Virus record (IMG/VR): IMGVR_UViG_3300025131_000079
Location: 1 to 46,207 of that record
Source of the DNA: a virus
Length of the DNA: 46,207 nucleotides
Reading direction: 5' to 3' (one strand)
The stretch's first letter is position 1, and every line of letters starts with the position of its first letter. A model generated the notes under the pieces. The model was not told the DNA's origin, did no database searches, and was given only the letters and a program-made list of their open reading frames with translations. A program made the position numbers and the translations under genes. Of the stretch, positions 1 to 6,623 are shown piece by piece.

Positions 1-175
1 TGAAGGCTTTCTTCCAGCCATTGCCTGTGTACACCTTCGCCTTCTCCGGGGAAGACGGCATTGCCTCTTCGATAAAATCGACGACATATTCGGGGAGACC
101 GATGTCTCTCAAGCCCTCTACTATCAATTCTTCTCGGACATGTTTAAACCACTTATCCGTTGCAAAATCACTCAT
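1..175 (-). CDS. Hypothetical protein, 5' part only (cut by window edge)
   Basis: Fifty-eight codons are visible, starting at the ATG at 175 (MSDFATDKWFKHVREE...), and the frame runs off the left edge still open. A GAGGAA ribosome-binding site lies 6 nt before the ATG. The putative late-promoter element at 193-202 is 17 nt upstream, which suggests late expression and possibly a virion role. The visible part is charged and helical-looking, with no membrane segment or motif I recognise. I do not know the family. Confidence 0.7.
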   Translation of the reverse strand, partial: MSDFATDKWFKHVREELIVEGLRDIGLPEYVVDFIEEAMPSSPEKAKVYTGNGWKKAF

Positions 176-192
176 ATTTAATTCCTCAACGT

Positions 193-202
193 AATAAATA
201 GT
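193..202 (-). promoter_or_regulatory. Putative late promoter element ACTATTTATT
   Basis: The coding strand reads ACTATTTATT, one of eight copies of ACTAYTTAWW in the window. It ends 17 nt before the start codon at 175. No -35-like hexamer is seen upstream. Promoter function is inferred from repeated position only. Confidence 0.5.
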
Positions 203-205
203 TTA

Positions 206-535
206 TTATCTCTTATAGTCATCTTCTAATCTAACAACATCATCAAGATATGGGGTGCTCACTTCAATAAGCTCAACGTATTTCTTGCCGGCGCCAAATC
301 GATGAACTTGATTAGGCTGAACATGTAACGATTGGCCGGCGGGAATTGCTTGCACATTCCCGCCGGCATCATAATTTAAAAGAATTCCTTGCGTGACAAA
401 AACAGTTTCCTCTTTAATTTCATGATATTGAAGAGAAAGCCTTTGTTGTGCGTCAATGTGCAATAACTTGCCGACATAATTATCCGTTTGTGCCCAAATT
501 AATTCAAAGCCCCAAGGCTTTTCTACTATTGTCAT
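206..535 (-). CDS. Cupin-fold protein, mannose-6-phosphate isomerase type II-like
   Basis: This 109-residue protein begins MTIVEKPWGFE; the EKPWG.E signature opens the C-terminal cupin domain of type II phosphomannose isomerases and related sugar isomerases. Later segments fit a single-domain cupin: LQYHEIKEETVFVTQG (metal-site region with H and E), IPAGQSLHVQPNQVHRF and a final LIEVSTP strand. The probable metal ligands (H38, E42 region and H78 region) appear present. The start is supported by GGAG 5 nt upstream. The ATG follows the stop of the membrane-protein gene by one base, so the two are probably co-translated. Activity on a sugar phosphate is inferred from family only. Confidence 0.75.
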   Translation of the reverse strand: MTIVEKPWGFELIWAQTDNYVGKLLHIDAQQRLSLQYHEIKEETVFVTQGILLNYDAGGNVQAIPAGQSLHVQPNQVHRFGAGKKYVELIEVSTPYLDDVVRLEDDYKR

Positions 536-536
536 T

Positions 537-887
537 TTATCTCCAAAATATTTGTACCATTACTATCATAACCGACAAAGCTACACAAATCATTGTCTTT
601 GTCGTGAACATACTTTCATTTAAAAGCCACCAAGTGAGTAATGGAAAAGTTAGATATGATATTCCAAAGCCTAATAGGCGCGCCGCCCACGCTTCGCTGG
701 TGGCATCGACTGCGAGGCGCGTACCATACCAAAAACAAATACTAGCAGGAATCCCGTATACTAATGCCGCATGAATTGGCTTATTTTGCCACCATTCCCA
801 CACATAGTGAGAATAACACTGAAACCACACACATGCCTGCGCCACTGTGAAGAGGGCGCATGCCTTAACTAATTCCGAAATTTGCAA
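537..887 (-). CDS. Small four-helix membrane protein
   Basis: A 116-residue hydrophobic protein with about four predicted transmembrane stretches, near residues 5-22, 38-55, 67-88 and 95-114, separated by short loops rich in Trp and Tyr. It starts with TTG at 887, chosen because a full AAGGAG site lies 7 nt upstream and no ATG is better placed. It overlaps the 3' end of the D12-like gene by 23 nt and is followed by the cupin gene after one base. I cannot assign a function. It shows no signal peptide cleavage site and no feature that clearly marks a holin, although a small multi-spanning phage membrane protein could be one. Confidence 0.65.
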   Translation of the reverse strand: MQISELVKACALFTVAQACVWFQCYSHYVWEWWQNKPIHAALVYGIPASICFWYGTRLAVDATSEAWAARLLGFGISYLTFPLLTWWLLNESMFTTKTMICVALSVMIVMVQIFWR

Positions 888-1635
888 TTATAAGCTCCTT
901 TGCTTTAGTTTTGTCAGAAGTATCTTTTCCATATTTATCTAACATAATCATCTCATAGTCGCTGTAAAGTTGCACGACGCCCGGATGATATACATAATTC
1001 AAGATTGTGGGCGTTTTAAGAGCATCTACAGTCTCTTTTAGTTCTTTGTGATAAATCGTTGTTTCTTCTTGGCCGCGGGTAATCCCTTCTTCTAACAAAT
1101 TGAAACTAAACTTTCCTACTGGAAAAAAGATGAAATCAGTATCTTTTATTTGTGAAACGTTCGCTAAAAAGTTCTCGGACTGATCGCAAACAACGTCAAA
1201 ATTAATTTGTTTAAATCTTTCAAGGTGAGTCAGGGCCATAGGGGTATAATTTTTTTGATCTAAATCTCCAGAAGATATCATTCCATTTGATGAACACCGA
1301 TTTAACAAAAAAAATAGGGCTGCGCGCATATAGGGATCCTTTTTTTTACTATAATCTTTTTGAAATACGTTAAAAACTTCTTGACTTTCAAACGGGTAAA
1401 AAAATTGGGCCATTTCAGAAAGCACCCATGGGCTTTCAAACAAAGATACCCAAAAATCATAAATTACATATCTATTGGTATGAGCGGTGACTTGGCGGCC
1501 GGCTTCTGCTAAGTTGATCTCCAGATCGCCGGCAAACAACAAAAACGACTCTACGGAACTATCCGCAGGGATTATGCGCTTAAGCACACTTAACGCCCTT
1601 GAGGCGTATCTTAAATCTTTAATCGGAGACTTCAT
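865..1635 (-). CDS. Degenerate D12-class (Dam-like) adenine methyltransferase homologue
   Basis: A 256-residue protein whose segments line up in order with D12-class DNA adenine methylases. LLFAGDLEINLAEAG sits where the PFxGSGS SAM-binding motif I would be. NRYVIYDFW corresponds to the N-D strand. AALFFLLNRCSSNGM resembles the conserved FYLNRTCFNG segment. The C-terminal YSDYEMIMLDKYG...KAKELIIANFG resembles the family ending. The catalytic DPPY is absent; the expected position reads DTDFIFFPVGKF. It may therefore bind DNA or SAM without methylating. This alignment was made by eye. The gene overlaps the upstream one by 17 nt, and its ATG has only a weak AAGAA site. Confidence 0.5.
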   Translation of the reverse strand: MKSPIKDLRYASRALSVLKRIIPADSSVESFLLFAGDLEINLAEAGRQVTAHTNRYVIYDFWVSLFESPWVLSEMAQFFYPFESQEVFNVFQKDYSKKKDPYMRAALFFLLNRCSSNGMISSGDLDQKNYTPMALTHLERFKQINFDVVCDQSENFLANVSQIKDTDFIFFPVGKFSFNLLEEGITRGQEETTIYHKELKETVDALKTPTILNYVYHPGVVQLYSDYEMIMLDKYGKDTSDKTKAKELIIANFGIS

Positions 1636-1981
1636 TGGGTTCTTGAAGGGCGTGTTTCAAGCCTTGCAGCTTCTGCTGAAGACCTTCTATGTCTGGTGCT
1701 GCAGCGGGCTCGGTGCTCTCACCTAAAAAAACACCGTGCTCGTACCTAACGTACCCATCAATTATAGCAGATACATCTTCCAACATGATATCGATTCGGG
1801 CCATCTCTTCGCGTAAAGCGTTTACCTCTTTTAGTGTGCCGATTGTTAAAACACTCTGAACATCGGGCGTGCCGGCATTAATCGAAGTTAGCCGGGCTAG
1901 ACTATTAGTAAGAAGCCTATACGTCTCATACTTAAGTTCCGTCTCCTCGACGGAATACTGAATAGTTATCCTTTGTCCCAT
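1619..1981 (-). CDS. Hypothetical coiled-coil protein
   Basis: A 120-residue protein with no family I recognise. The sequence alternates beta-prone (MGQRITIQYSVEE) and helical stretches (LKEVNALREEMARIDIMLEDV; LQQKLQGLKHALQE) with heptad-like spacing that suggests coiled coils. The acidic linker near residues 88-98 (GESTEPAAAPDIEG) may separate two parts. AAGGGG stands 5 nt before the ATG, supporting the start. It follows the 1983 gene by one base and overlaps the D12-like gene by 17 nt, so it belongs to the same operon. Confidence 0.65.
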   Translation of the reverse strand: MGQRITIQYSVEETELKYETYRLLTNSLARLTSINAGTPDVQSVLTIGTLKEVNALREEMARIDIMLEDVSAIIDGYVRYEHGVFLGESTEPAAAPDIEGLQQKLQGLKHALQEPNEVSD

Positions 1982-1982
1982 A

Positions 1983-2276
1983 TCATCCCCTTAAAAGTTG
2001 TTTGGAGCTATTTTGAAGCGCCAACTCGATAATCTCCGGCGCGCCAACCACAGTTATTTCAGTGCCGGTGTTGCCTCGATCAATTATGATTTTCGAAAAT
2101 CTGTGGTCCGGGTCCAGATCGCTTGGCAGACGCCCTTGTTCATTTAACTCTCGCAAACGCCGCTCTTCACGAACCATCACTACATGTTCCGGGTTAACAA
2201 AGACTTCGCGCAAGGAATATTTAGCATTTGCAGTAACTGCGCCAGTGTTGCACACTTCGGTTAATTTAACTAACAT
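1983..2276 (-). CDS. Hypothetical small protein
   Basis: A 97-residue protein beginning MLVKLTEVCNTG. A longer in-frame start at 2360 exists, but the extra 28 residues (MAGRHIHRLCQ...) lie opposite real codons of the preceding gene and look unlike protein. The start at 2276 overlaps that gene's stop by 7 nt. Composition suggests a compact alpha/beta protein (SLREVFVNPEHVVMV; FSKIIIDRGNTGTEITVVG). The strand pattern, with a final EIIELALQ helix, is similar to many small phage proteins of unknown function. No motif is recognised. Confidence 0.65.
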   Translation of the reverse strand: MLVKLTEVCNTGAVTANAKYSLREVFVNPEHVVMVREERRLRELNEQGRLPSDLDPDHRFSKIIIDRGNTGTEITVVGAPEIIELALQNSSKQLLRG

Positions 2277-2488
2277 TCTTCCTCCATGGGGTACACACAT
2301 CTTCTCGCCACCACCGCTTCGCGGCCTTTGGCATAAACGGTGTATGTGCCGGCCTGCCATGGTGAACCCACTGGCGTTTCTTTTAGAAAAACCCCCACTA
2401 TCGGCTTCTTGGTTTTATCAATAAAAATATTATTCTTGTCGAATAACAGAACATCTTGGGGTATGTGAATCAAATCTCCTTCTTGCAT
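2270..2488 (-). CDS. Hypothetical small protein after groEL
   Basis: A 72-residue protein beginning MQEGDLIHIPQDVLLF. The ATG at 2488 is preferred over one at 2515 because AGGAG lies 6 nt upstream and it starts one base after the groEL stop. It is beta-rich with an SH3-like or small-barrel look (GDLIHIPQD... PIVGVFLKE... GTYTVYAKGREAVVARRCV). Its position directly after groEL raises the question of a GroES role. It lacks the mobile-loop signature, whereas the GroES-like protein at 16427-16705 has it. Function unknown. Confidence 0.65.
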   Translation of the reverse strand: MQEGDLIHIPQDVLLFDKNNIFIDKTKKPIVGVFLKETPVGSPWQAGTYTVYAKGREAVVARRCVYPMEEEC

Positions 2489-2489
2489 T

Positions 2490-4064
2490 TTATTCTCCTG
2501 TCTGTATAATGCCAAAATTAGTAGTAATTAGGGTCCCAGCGCAGCTAGCAGCGTTCTGAAGAGCAGCCTTGGTAACTTTAACTGGATCGATAATGCCGTT
2601 ATCAAGTAGATTGACCAACTCATTGTTTCTAAAATCCCAGCCCATGCCCTCATCTGCCTCCATTACTGTCTTAATCAACACATCCGGAGGTTCTCCTGCA
2701 TTGAGTGCCATTTGGCGAAATGGTTCTTTACATGCTTCTTTTACGATAACCGCGCCGAGAGCTTGCTCTGAGTGGTTAGTTTCGATTAAAAGCTTTTTTG
2801 TTGCCTCAATGAGCGCAACACCACCTCCGCCAACGATACCCTCTTCCTGGGCGGATCTTACTGCCTCCAGGGCATCCTCAATGCGGTGCTTGCGTTCGGT
2901 CATTTCAACTTCGGTAGAACCTCCTACTGAGATGACCGCGACACCCGAAGACAAGCGCACAACGCGCGCCTGTAATTGTTCGCAATCTTGAATCGAAGAG
3001 GTTTGTTTGATTTGATTTTTTAAAGCCTCTATGCGCTCATCAATGGCCTTAAAGTCACATTTGCCGCCCACGATTACGGTCGAGTATTTGTTGCTTTCAA
3101 CAAGCTTGGCCGTTCCAAGATCTGAAAGCTCTATCTCTTGCAATTTTTTGCCCTCTTCTCTCGCTATCAACGTAGCTCCAACTGACAATGCGAGATCGCT
3201 TAATAGATTTCTTCTTTCTTCGCCATAATAAGGCGCCTTAACGGCAGCAATCTTTAAGGTACCTCGTATTGCATTCATAATCAAGGCTGCCAATGCTTGT
3301 CCTTCGATATCCTCTGCGACAATAATAAGGGGGCGGCCTTCCCGTGCAATCATTTCTAGAATCGGCAATATTGGTTCTACCTGTGATATCTTATGGTCTG
3401 TTATCAGGAAAAGTGGTTCCTCATAGTTCATGACTGAGCGCCGATCATCTGTAATAAAGGCTGCAGCACAGTATCCGGATTCAATTTTAAATCCTTCGGT
3501 AACATCTATGGACGTCTCTAAAGAACGAGACTCCTCTATTGTAATAGATCCGTCTTCGCCCACGCGATCAACAGCAAGAGCAATAAGCCCTCCAATAGCA
3601 GCATCGTTATTGGCTGAGATAGCGGCAATATGAGTGATGTCTTCAGCATTTTTAACCGGGATTGCCATATTTGTAAGATTTTTTGTGATTTCTTTAACTG
3701 TTGCATCAATACCTCTTTGTAATTCAATCGGGGACGCGCCAGAAGCAATATATCTTTGTGATTCTCGTAATATGGCGCGCGCCAAGACTGTTGCAGTTGT
3801 AGTGCCGTCGCCGGCTTCATTATTCGTTTCAATTGCAGCTTGCTTAATAATCTGCGCAGACGCATTTTCAAATGGATCCTCTAGCTGCACAAAATGTGCA
3901 ACTGTCACACCGTCCTTGGTAATAAAAGGGCCCTTGCCTGCTTCTTGCAGCAAAACATTGCGGCCGCGGGGACCGAGTGTGGAAGCAACATTGTCAACAA
4001 GAGTGTTTGCCCCATTCATAATTTTTTGCTGCAGAGAATTCCTGCTATCATATGCTCTACTCAT
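2490..4064 (-). CDS. groL: Chaperonin GroEL (phage-encoded)
   Basis: A 524-residue Hsp60 chaperonin that encloses and refolds proteins in an ATP-driven double ring. Visible signatures are TLGPRGRNVLL and DGVTVA near the N-terminus, the nucleotide motif GDGTTTATVLA near residue 87, IEDALEAVRSA containing the ATPase aspartate, and VGGGGVALI. The apical domain keeps hydrophobic co-chaperonin contacts (Y199-like in SGYCAAAF; ILPILEMIAREG), but the position equivalent to E. coli Y203 is Ala. The C-terminus ends LITTNFGIIQTGE without the GGM repeats of bacterial GroEL. The start has GAGG upstream and a consensus promoter at 4088-4116. Likely clients are virion or polymerase proteins, which is inference. 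Confidence 0.95.
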   Translation of the reverse strand: MSRAYDSRNSLQQKIMNGANTLVDNVASTLGPRGRNVLLQEAGKGPFITKDGVTVAHFVQLEDPFENASAQIIKQAAIETNNEAGDGTTTATVLARAILRESQRYIASGASPIELQRGIDATVKEITKNLTNMAIPVKNAEDITHIAAISANNDAAIGGLIALAVDRVGEDGSITIEESRSLETSIDVTEGFKIESGYCAAAFITDDRRSVMNYEEPLFLITDHKISQVEPILPILEMIAREGRPLIIVAEDIEGQALAALIMNAIRGTLKIAAVKAPYYGEERRNLLSDLALSVGATLIAREEGKKLQEIELSDLGTAKLVESNKYSTVIVGGKCDFKAIDERIEALKNQIKQTSSIQDCEQLQARVVRLSSGVAVISVGGSTEVEMTERKHRIEDALEAVRSAQEEGIVGGGGVALIEATKKLLIETNHSEQALGAVIVKEACKEPFRQMALNAGEPPDVLIKTVMEADEGMGWDFRNNELVNLLDNGIIDPVKVTKAALQNAASCAGTLITTNFGIIQTGE

Positions 4065-4087
4065 TTACACCTCATGCATACATTATA

Positions 4088-4116
4088 ATTATAACTCATT
4101 ATCAAAAGATTGTCAA
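4088..4116 (-). promoter_or_regulatory. Sigma70 promoter for groEL
   Basis: On the coding strand a perfect TTGACA (4111-4116) is followed after exactly 17 nt by a perfect TATAAT (4088-4093). The predicted transcription start is near 4081, giving a leader of about 17 nt before the groEL ATG. This is the best sigma70 match in the window. Confidence 0.85.
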
Positions 4117-4121
4117 TCTAT

Positions 4122-4802
4122 TTATATAATAATATCAGCAATTCCAAGCCGCACTGCTTCTTCGGCATCAAGATAAATATTAACTTTTTCATTTAGCATT
4201 TTTGTAAGTTTTTTCTGAGTTAGCTTTGTGCACGACACCAAGGCATTAACATAATCCTCTTGCAACTGCTGAATTGCTTCAAGCTCTATTGCCAAATTTG
4301 GCAGTGAGCCGGCAGCGCCGGCGCTCACATTGTGGATCATTACGCGGCAATTTTTGCCAATTTTTCGTTTACCGGGCGTGCCACCGGCCAACAATAAAAC
4401 GCCGGCAGACATAACCTTCCCCACGCCAATGGTGTGAATTTCAGTTTCTTCTCTCACAAGATTCATGACGTCGTATAGAGCGAACATGTCATCGGCTGAG
4501 CCTCCATAAGTTGAAATGTAAAATTCAATTGGCTGACGATCTTCCTGTTTCTCTTCGTTCTTGTTTACCTCATTTAGATAAAGAAGCGCTTGTACAATTT
4601 CAGCAACTTTTTCTTCTTGAACATCGGTAAAGAGCCCGATGATTCTCATATCGGGTTCCTCCTCTGGCGCGACGAGTGCAGATGGATCAACTAAAACAAT
4701 CTTCTCTACCTTATCCTCTGGGTCCTTCGGCGGCGCTGATAATTTTTTAGTCACAGCGTCTAAAATCTTCTTCTTAATTTTATTAAACATAGTTCTCTTC
4801 AT
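4122..4802 (-). CDS. clpP: ClpP-like serine protease
   Basis: A 226-residue member of the ClpP/crotonase-fold protease family. It has an N-terminal extension of about 60 residues, then the protease core: PIEFYISTYGGSADDMFALYD (substrate groove), IGVGKVMSAGVLLLAGG with the nucleophile Ser, and CRVMIHNVSAG with the catalytic His. The third triad position, Asp in bacterial ClpP (TERDRFLSAPEAV), aligns by eye with Asn in KVNIYLDAEEAV. It may digest proteins as a Clp partner or act in head maturation. Phage ClpP-like proteins serve either way. The ATG at 4802 overlaps the previous stop (ATGA); an alternative ATG at 4790 has AGAG 4 nt upstream. Confidence 0.85.
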   Translation of the reverse strand: MKRTMFNKIKKKILDAVTKKLSAPPKDPEDKVEKIVLVDPSALVAPEEEPDMRIIGLFTDVQEEKVAEIVQALLYLNEVNKNEEKQEDRQPIEFYISTYGGSADDMFALYDVMNLVREETEIHTIGVGKVMSAGVLLLAGGTPGKRKIGKNCRVMIHNVSAGAAGSLPNLAIELEAIQQLQEDYVNALVSCTKLTQKKLTKMLNEKVNIYLDAEEAVRLGIADIII

Positions 4803-5206
4803 GCTAAAAACAATTTAACAATTTTTTTGTTTTTTTCCAGATATTCCATGGCCGAGTTCCAATCCTCAAACTGTAAAATCGGCCTAAAAACTTGTGGGTG
4901 TAGCGCTATTAGCGAGGCGATACTACGCCTCTTAAAAGAATCAACAATCTCTTCATGGGCGGTCTCGGCATTCTTATATATTCTATCACTAGGAAGCACG
5001 CCACATTTTTCTAATGTAGCTAATTTTTTAGCCCCAACGTACGCGTATTCCTGAATACAATTGAGCAACATAGACAATGCAACCACATGCATTATTTTTA
5101 GCGTTCTAATTGAGTGTCGCACACTACTAAAAAAATAAAATGTGCGGCTCGTAACATAGCCGAATGTAAAAATTAACAGGTATATTGCATATTGTTCAAT
5201 GCCCAT
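4799..5206 (-). CDS. Hypothetical protein with N-terminal membrane anchor
   Basis: A 135-residue protein that opens MGIEQYAIYLLIFTFGYVTS, a likely transmembrane or signal-anchor helix over residues 5-24. A soluble helical domain follows, containing a conserved-looking AETAHEEIVDSFKRR and ending with a Lys-rich stretch. It starts at ATG 5206 with GAGGAA close upstream and runs into clpP with a 4-nt overlap, so it is co-translated with clpP under the promoter at 5248-5276. It could be a membrane adaptor for the protease, but nothing in the sequence proves it. Confidence 0.7.
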   Translation of the reverse strand: MGIEQYAIYLLIFTFGYVTSRTFYFFSSVRHSIRTLKIMHVVALSMLLNCIQEYAYVGAKKLATLEKCGVLPSDRIYKNAETAHEEIVDSFKRRSIASLIALHPQVFRPILQFEDWNSAMEYLEKNKKIVKLFLA

Positions 5207-5215
5207 AACTTCCTC

Positions 5216-5249
5216 AAAAAAATAACCATCAGAGATCTCTGATGGTTAT
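5216..5249 (-). terminator. Rho-independent terminator / palindrome
   Basis: A perfect 28-nt palindrome at 5222-5249 (half-site ATAACCATCAGAGA) is followed on the coding strand by a run of seven T (5222-5216). It lies downstream of the acidic-protein gene, whose stop is at 5285. It also overlaps the -10 box and predicted start of the next promoter, so it may double as an operator or a 5' hairpin. Confidence 0.75.
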
Positions 5250-5276
5250 CATAATGGTTTGCGTTTGATTTGTCAA
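5248..5276 (-). promoter_or_regulatory. Sigma70-like promoter for the 5206 gene and clpP
   Basis: TTGACA at 5271-5276, a 17-nt spacer, then TATGAT at 5248-5253 on the coding strand. The predicted start near 5241 falls inside the palindrome 5222-5249. Confidence 0.75.
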
Positions 5277-5284
5277 GTTTTACT

Positions 5285-5968
5285 TTACTTTGTTGTAAGG
5301 CGGTTAAATATTCTTTCGGCCAAGTCATTAACCATCTTGGTCTTTTTGTTCTCGCTGGCCAGCCGGCCGGCAACGCGACGAGCAACTTCGTTGACAACCT
5401 TGTCAGTGTTTTCGTACATGCTGTCGCGCATCCCGGGGAGTTCCTCTTCCTCTTCTTCCTCGCCGGCTTCCATTCCAGCTTCCATTCCAGCTTCTTCTTC
5501 TCCGGGCATGGGGGGTAGCTCTTCTTCTGCTTCCTCACCTCCTTCAAGATCGGCTCCCATTTCTTCTTCGCCTTCGGCGCCACCTTCCATGTCTACCTCA
5601 ACGCCAACCATATCAGCCAACTGTTGTACAAGATCCATGAATTCGGACTCTTTGTCGCCACCTGGGCCCACATCTAGTTCGTCAGGGGCGCCAAGCTCTG
5701 CATCCATATCCATCTCGTCGTCGCCAAGCTCTGCATCCATTTCCATTTCGTCGCCGCCAAGCTCTGCGTCCATGTCCGGCAGGCCGCCGCCATGGCCCAC
5801 CCGCTCGGGCTCTTCTTCATCATCCATTTCTAGCTCTTCCTCTTCTTCCTGTTCCTCAAGACCCTCATCGTACCATTCTTGCAACTTGGTGTCGCCAACA
5901 GGGCCGATGTTAGCAAGCTTTATGAAGCTTCGAATCTGAGCCTCAGTTAAAAGTGTTTTTCGAGCCAT
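5285..5968 (-). CDS. Highly acidic repeat-containing protein, possible head core/scaffold
   Basis: A 227-residue protein starting MARKTLLTEAQIRSFIKLA. A short basic helical N-terminus is followed by a long Glu/Asp/Met/Gly-rich low-complexity centre (residues about 35-180) and a basic C-terminal helix ending in NRLTTK. The centre contains three 11-residue repeats of the form DEMxMDAELGx, and GMEAG repeats. The ATG at 5968 is chosen because AAGGAG lies 8 nt upstream; a longer frame to 6028 lacks support. The late element at 5997-6006 precedes it and a terminator follows, so it is a single late transcript. Acidic coiled proteins of this kind occur as head-core or internal proteins in T4-like phages. 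The role here is inference. Confidence 0.6.
   Translation of the reverse strand: MARKTLLTEAQIRSFIKLANIGPVGDTKLQEWYDEGLEEQEEEEELEMDDEEEPERVGHGGGLPDMDAELGGDEMEMDAELGDDEMDMDAELGAPDELDVGPGGDKESEFMDLVQQLADMVGVEVDMEGGAEGEEEMGADLEGGEEAEEELPPMPGEEEAGMEAGMEAGEEEEEEELPGMRDSMYENTDKVVNEVARRVAGRLASENKKTKMVNDLAERIFNRLTTK
5690..5775 (-). repeat. Tandem 33-bp coding repeat
   Basis: Units begin at 5690, 5723 and 5756, each starting GCCAAGCTCTGC on the plus strand; the third is shorter and diverged. Each full unit encodes 11 residues (DEMxMDAELGx) in the acidic protein. Near-identity at DNA level indicates recent tandem duplication. Confidence 0.85.
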
Positions 5969-5996
5969 AGTAAATCTCCTTAAAGTAAAACTCAAC

Positions 5997-6006
5997 ATTA
6001 AATAGT
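5997..6006 (-). promoter_or_regulatory. Putative late promoter element ACTATTTAAT
   Basis: The coding strand reads ACTATTTAAT and ends 28 nt before the ATG of the acidic protein. It belongs to the eight-member ACTAYTTAWW set. Confidence 0.55.
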
Positions 6007-6036
6007 AGTGAAAATCAATAAAGAACACAAAATATT

Positions 6037-6285
6037 TTAAGATATGAGTGTGTTCTTCTTCATTTTGTTAAGTGCCTTTTGTTCTATCTGCTTTACTCTC
6101 GCAAAAGATATGCTTAATCTCTTTGCAACTTCCCTTAGCGTCATTGGGCCATTTTCATAAACAGCCACCAAAGTGCAATTGTAGTCAGCCGGGTATTCAA
6201 TATAATGCCGGCATTCCAATGTGTTGCAGCATTTTCGCTCTTTCATGCATTTACGCGCACATGCAAATAGGCCATCTTTTTTCAT
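6037..6285 (-). CDS. Small sigma-70 region 4-like DNA-binding protein
   Basis: An 82-residue protein. Its C-terminal half, MTLREVAKRLSISFARVKQI followed by EQKALNKMKK, matches the helix-turn-helix of sigma-70 region 4.2, which contacts the -35 element. Regions 1-3 are absent. The N-terminal half carries six cysteines (CARKC, CC, C, C) and a His, arranged like a small zinc-binding module. It could redirect host RNA polymerase to phage promoters or act as an anti-sigma or co-activator. Because the late element in this window has no visible -35 box, a direct role there is uncertain. The start overlaps the preceding stop (ATGA). Confidence 0.75.
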   Translation of the reverse strand: MKKDGLFACARKCMKERKCCNTLECRHYIEYPADYNCTLVAVYENGPMTLREVAKRLSISFARVKQIEQKALNKMKKNTLIS

Positions 6286-6623
6286 AGGTCTGGGTGATCG
6301 TCGGCGATTAAGTCAAAAATGTCCCCTACCTCATTATCAGTTAGAGCAAAGTCTTCAATCAACTGTTCGCCCTGTTCGCGAATTTGTCGAGATTTTTTAA
6401 TTTTTTGTTTACTTAATTTTTGTTTTGCCGCAAGATAATCTTCAATGAACGCACAGATGTTGTGATCGCCCGTATTAACCCCATCGATAACTGCCCTAAA
6501 GAATTCAGCTTGTGTTAGTGAATTGTGACGTAAACGAACAATTAACTTAGCATGATCGTGATCGGCTATATTAAATATCAACCTTTTTCGATCCTTTCCA
6601 TAGTTATCGAAATTCTCCGACAT
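6282..6623 (-). CDS. Hypothetical protein, possible ribbon-helix-helix N-terminus
   Basis: A 113-residue protein beginning [20 protein letters not shown]. The pattern of one beta strand (RLIFNIA) followed by two helices (HAKLIVRLRHN and TQAEFFRAVIDGV) resembles small DNA-binding folds such as ribbon-helix-helix, but this is a weak visual impression. The middle is a Lys/Gln-rich helix and the C-terminus is very acidic (TDNEVGDIFDLIADDHPDL). The ATG at 6623 overlaps the preceding TAA and has GAGG 8 nt upstream; an ATG two codons earlier is less well placed. It is coupled to the sigma-like gene by a 4-nt overlap, so a regulatory role is possible. Confidence 0.6.
   Translation of the reverse strand: MSENFDNYGKDRKRLIFNIADHDHAKLIVRLRHNSLTQAEFFRAVIDGVNTGDHNICAFIEDYLAAKQKLSKQKIKKSRQIREQGEQLIEDFALTDNEVGDIFDLIADDHPDL

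Noticed and set aside
2277-2360. Longer N-terminus for the gene 1983-2276
   Set aside because: The added residues lie opposite coding sequence of the preceding gene and do not resemble protein; a start at 2276 is better placed.
2270-2488. GroES identity for the small protein after groEL
   Set aside because: No GroES first strand or mobile-loop pattern; the 92-residue protein at 16427-16705 fits far better.
3634-4176. Long plus-strand open frame opposite groEL
   Set aside because: It mirrors groEL codons, has no ribosome-binding site, and all convincing genes lie on the minus strand.
5690-5775. CRISPR-like direct repeats
   Set aside because: Repeats are contiguous, in frame, and encode an 11-residue protein repeat; there are no spacers.
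5259-5939. Plus-strand Ser/Pro-rich 226-codon frame
   Set aside because: It is the complement of the Glu/Asp-rich acidic gene; the Ser/Pro richness is a reflection of GAA/GAG/GGC codons.
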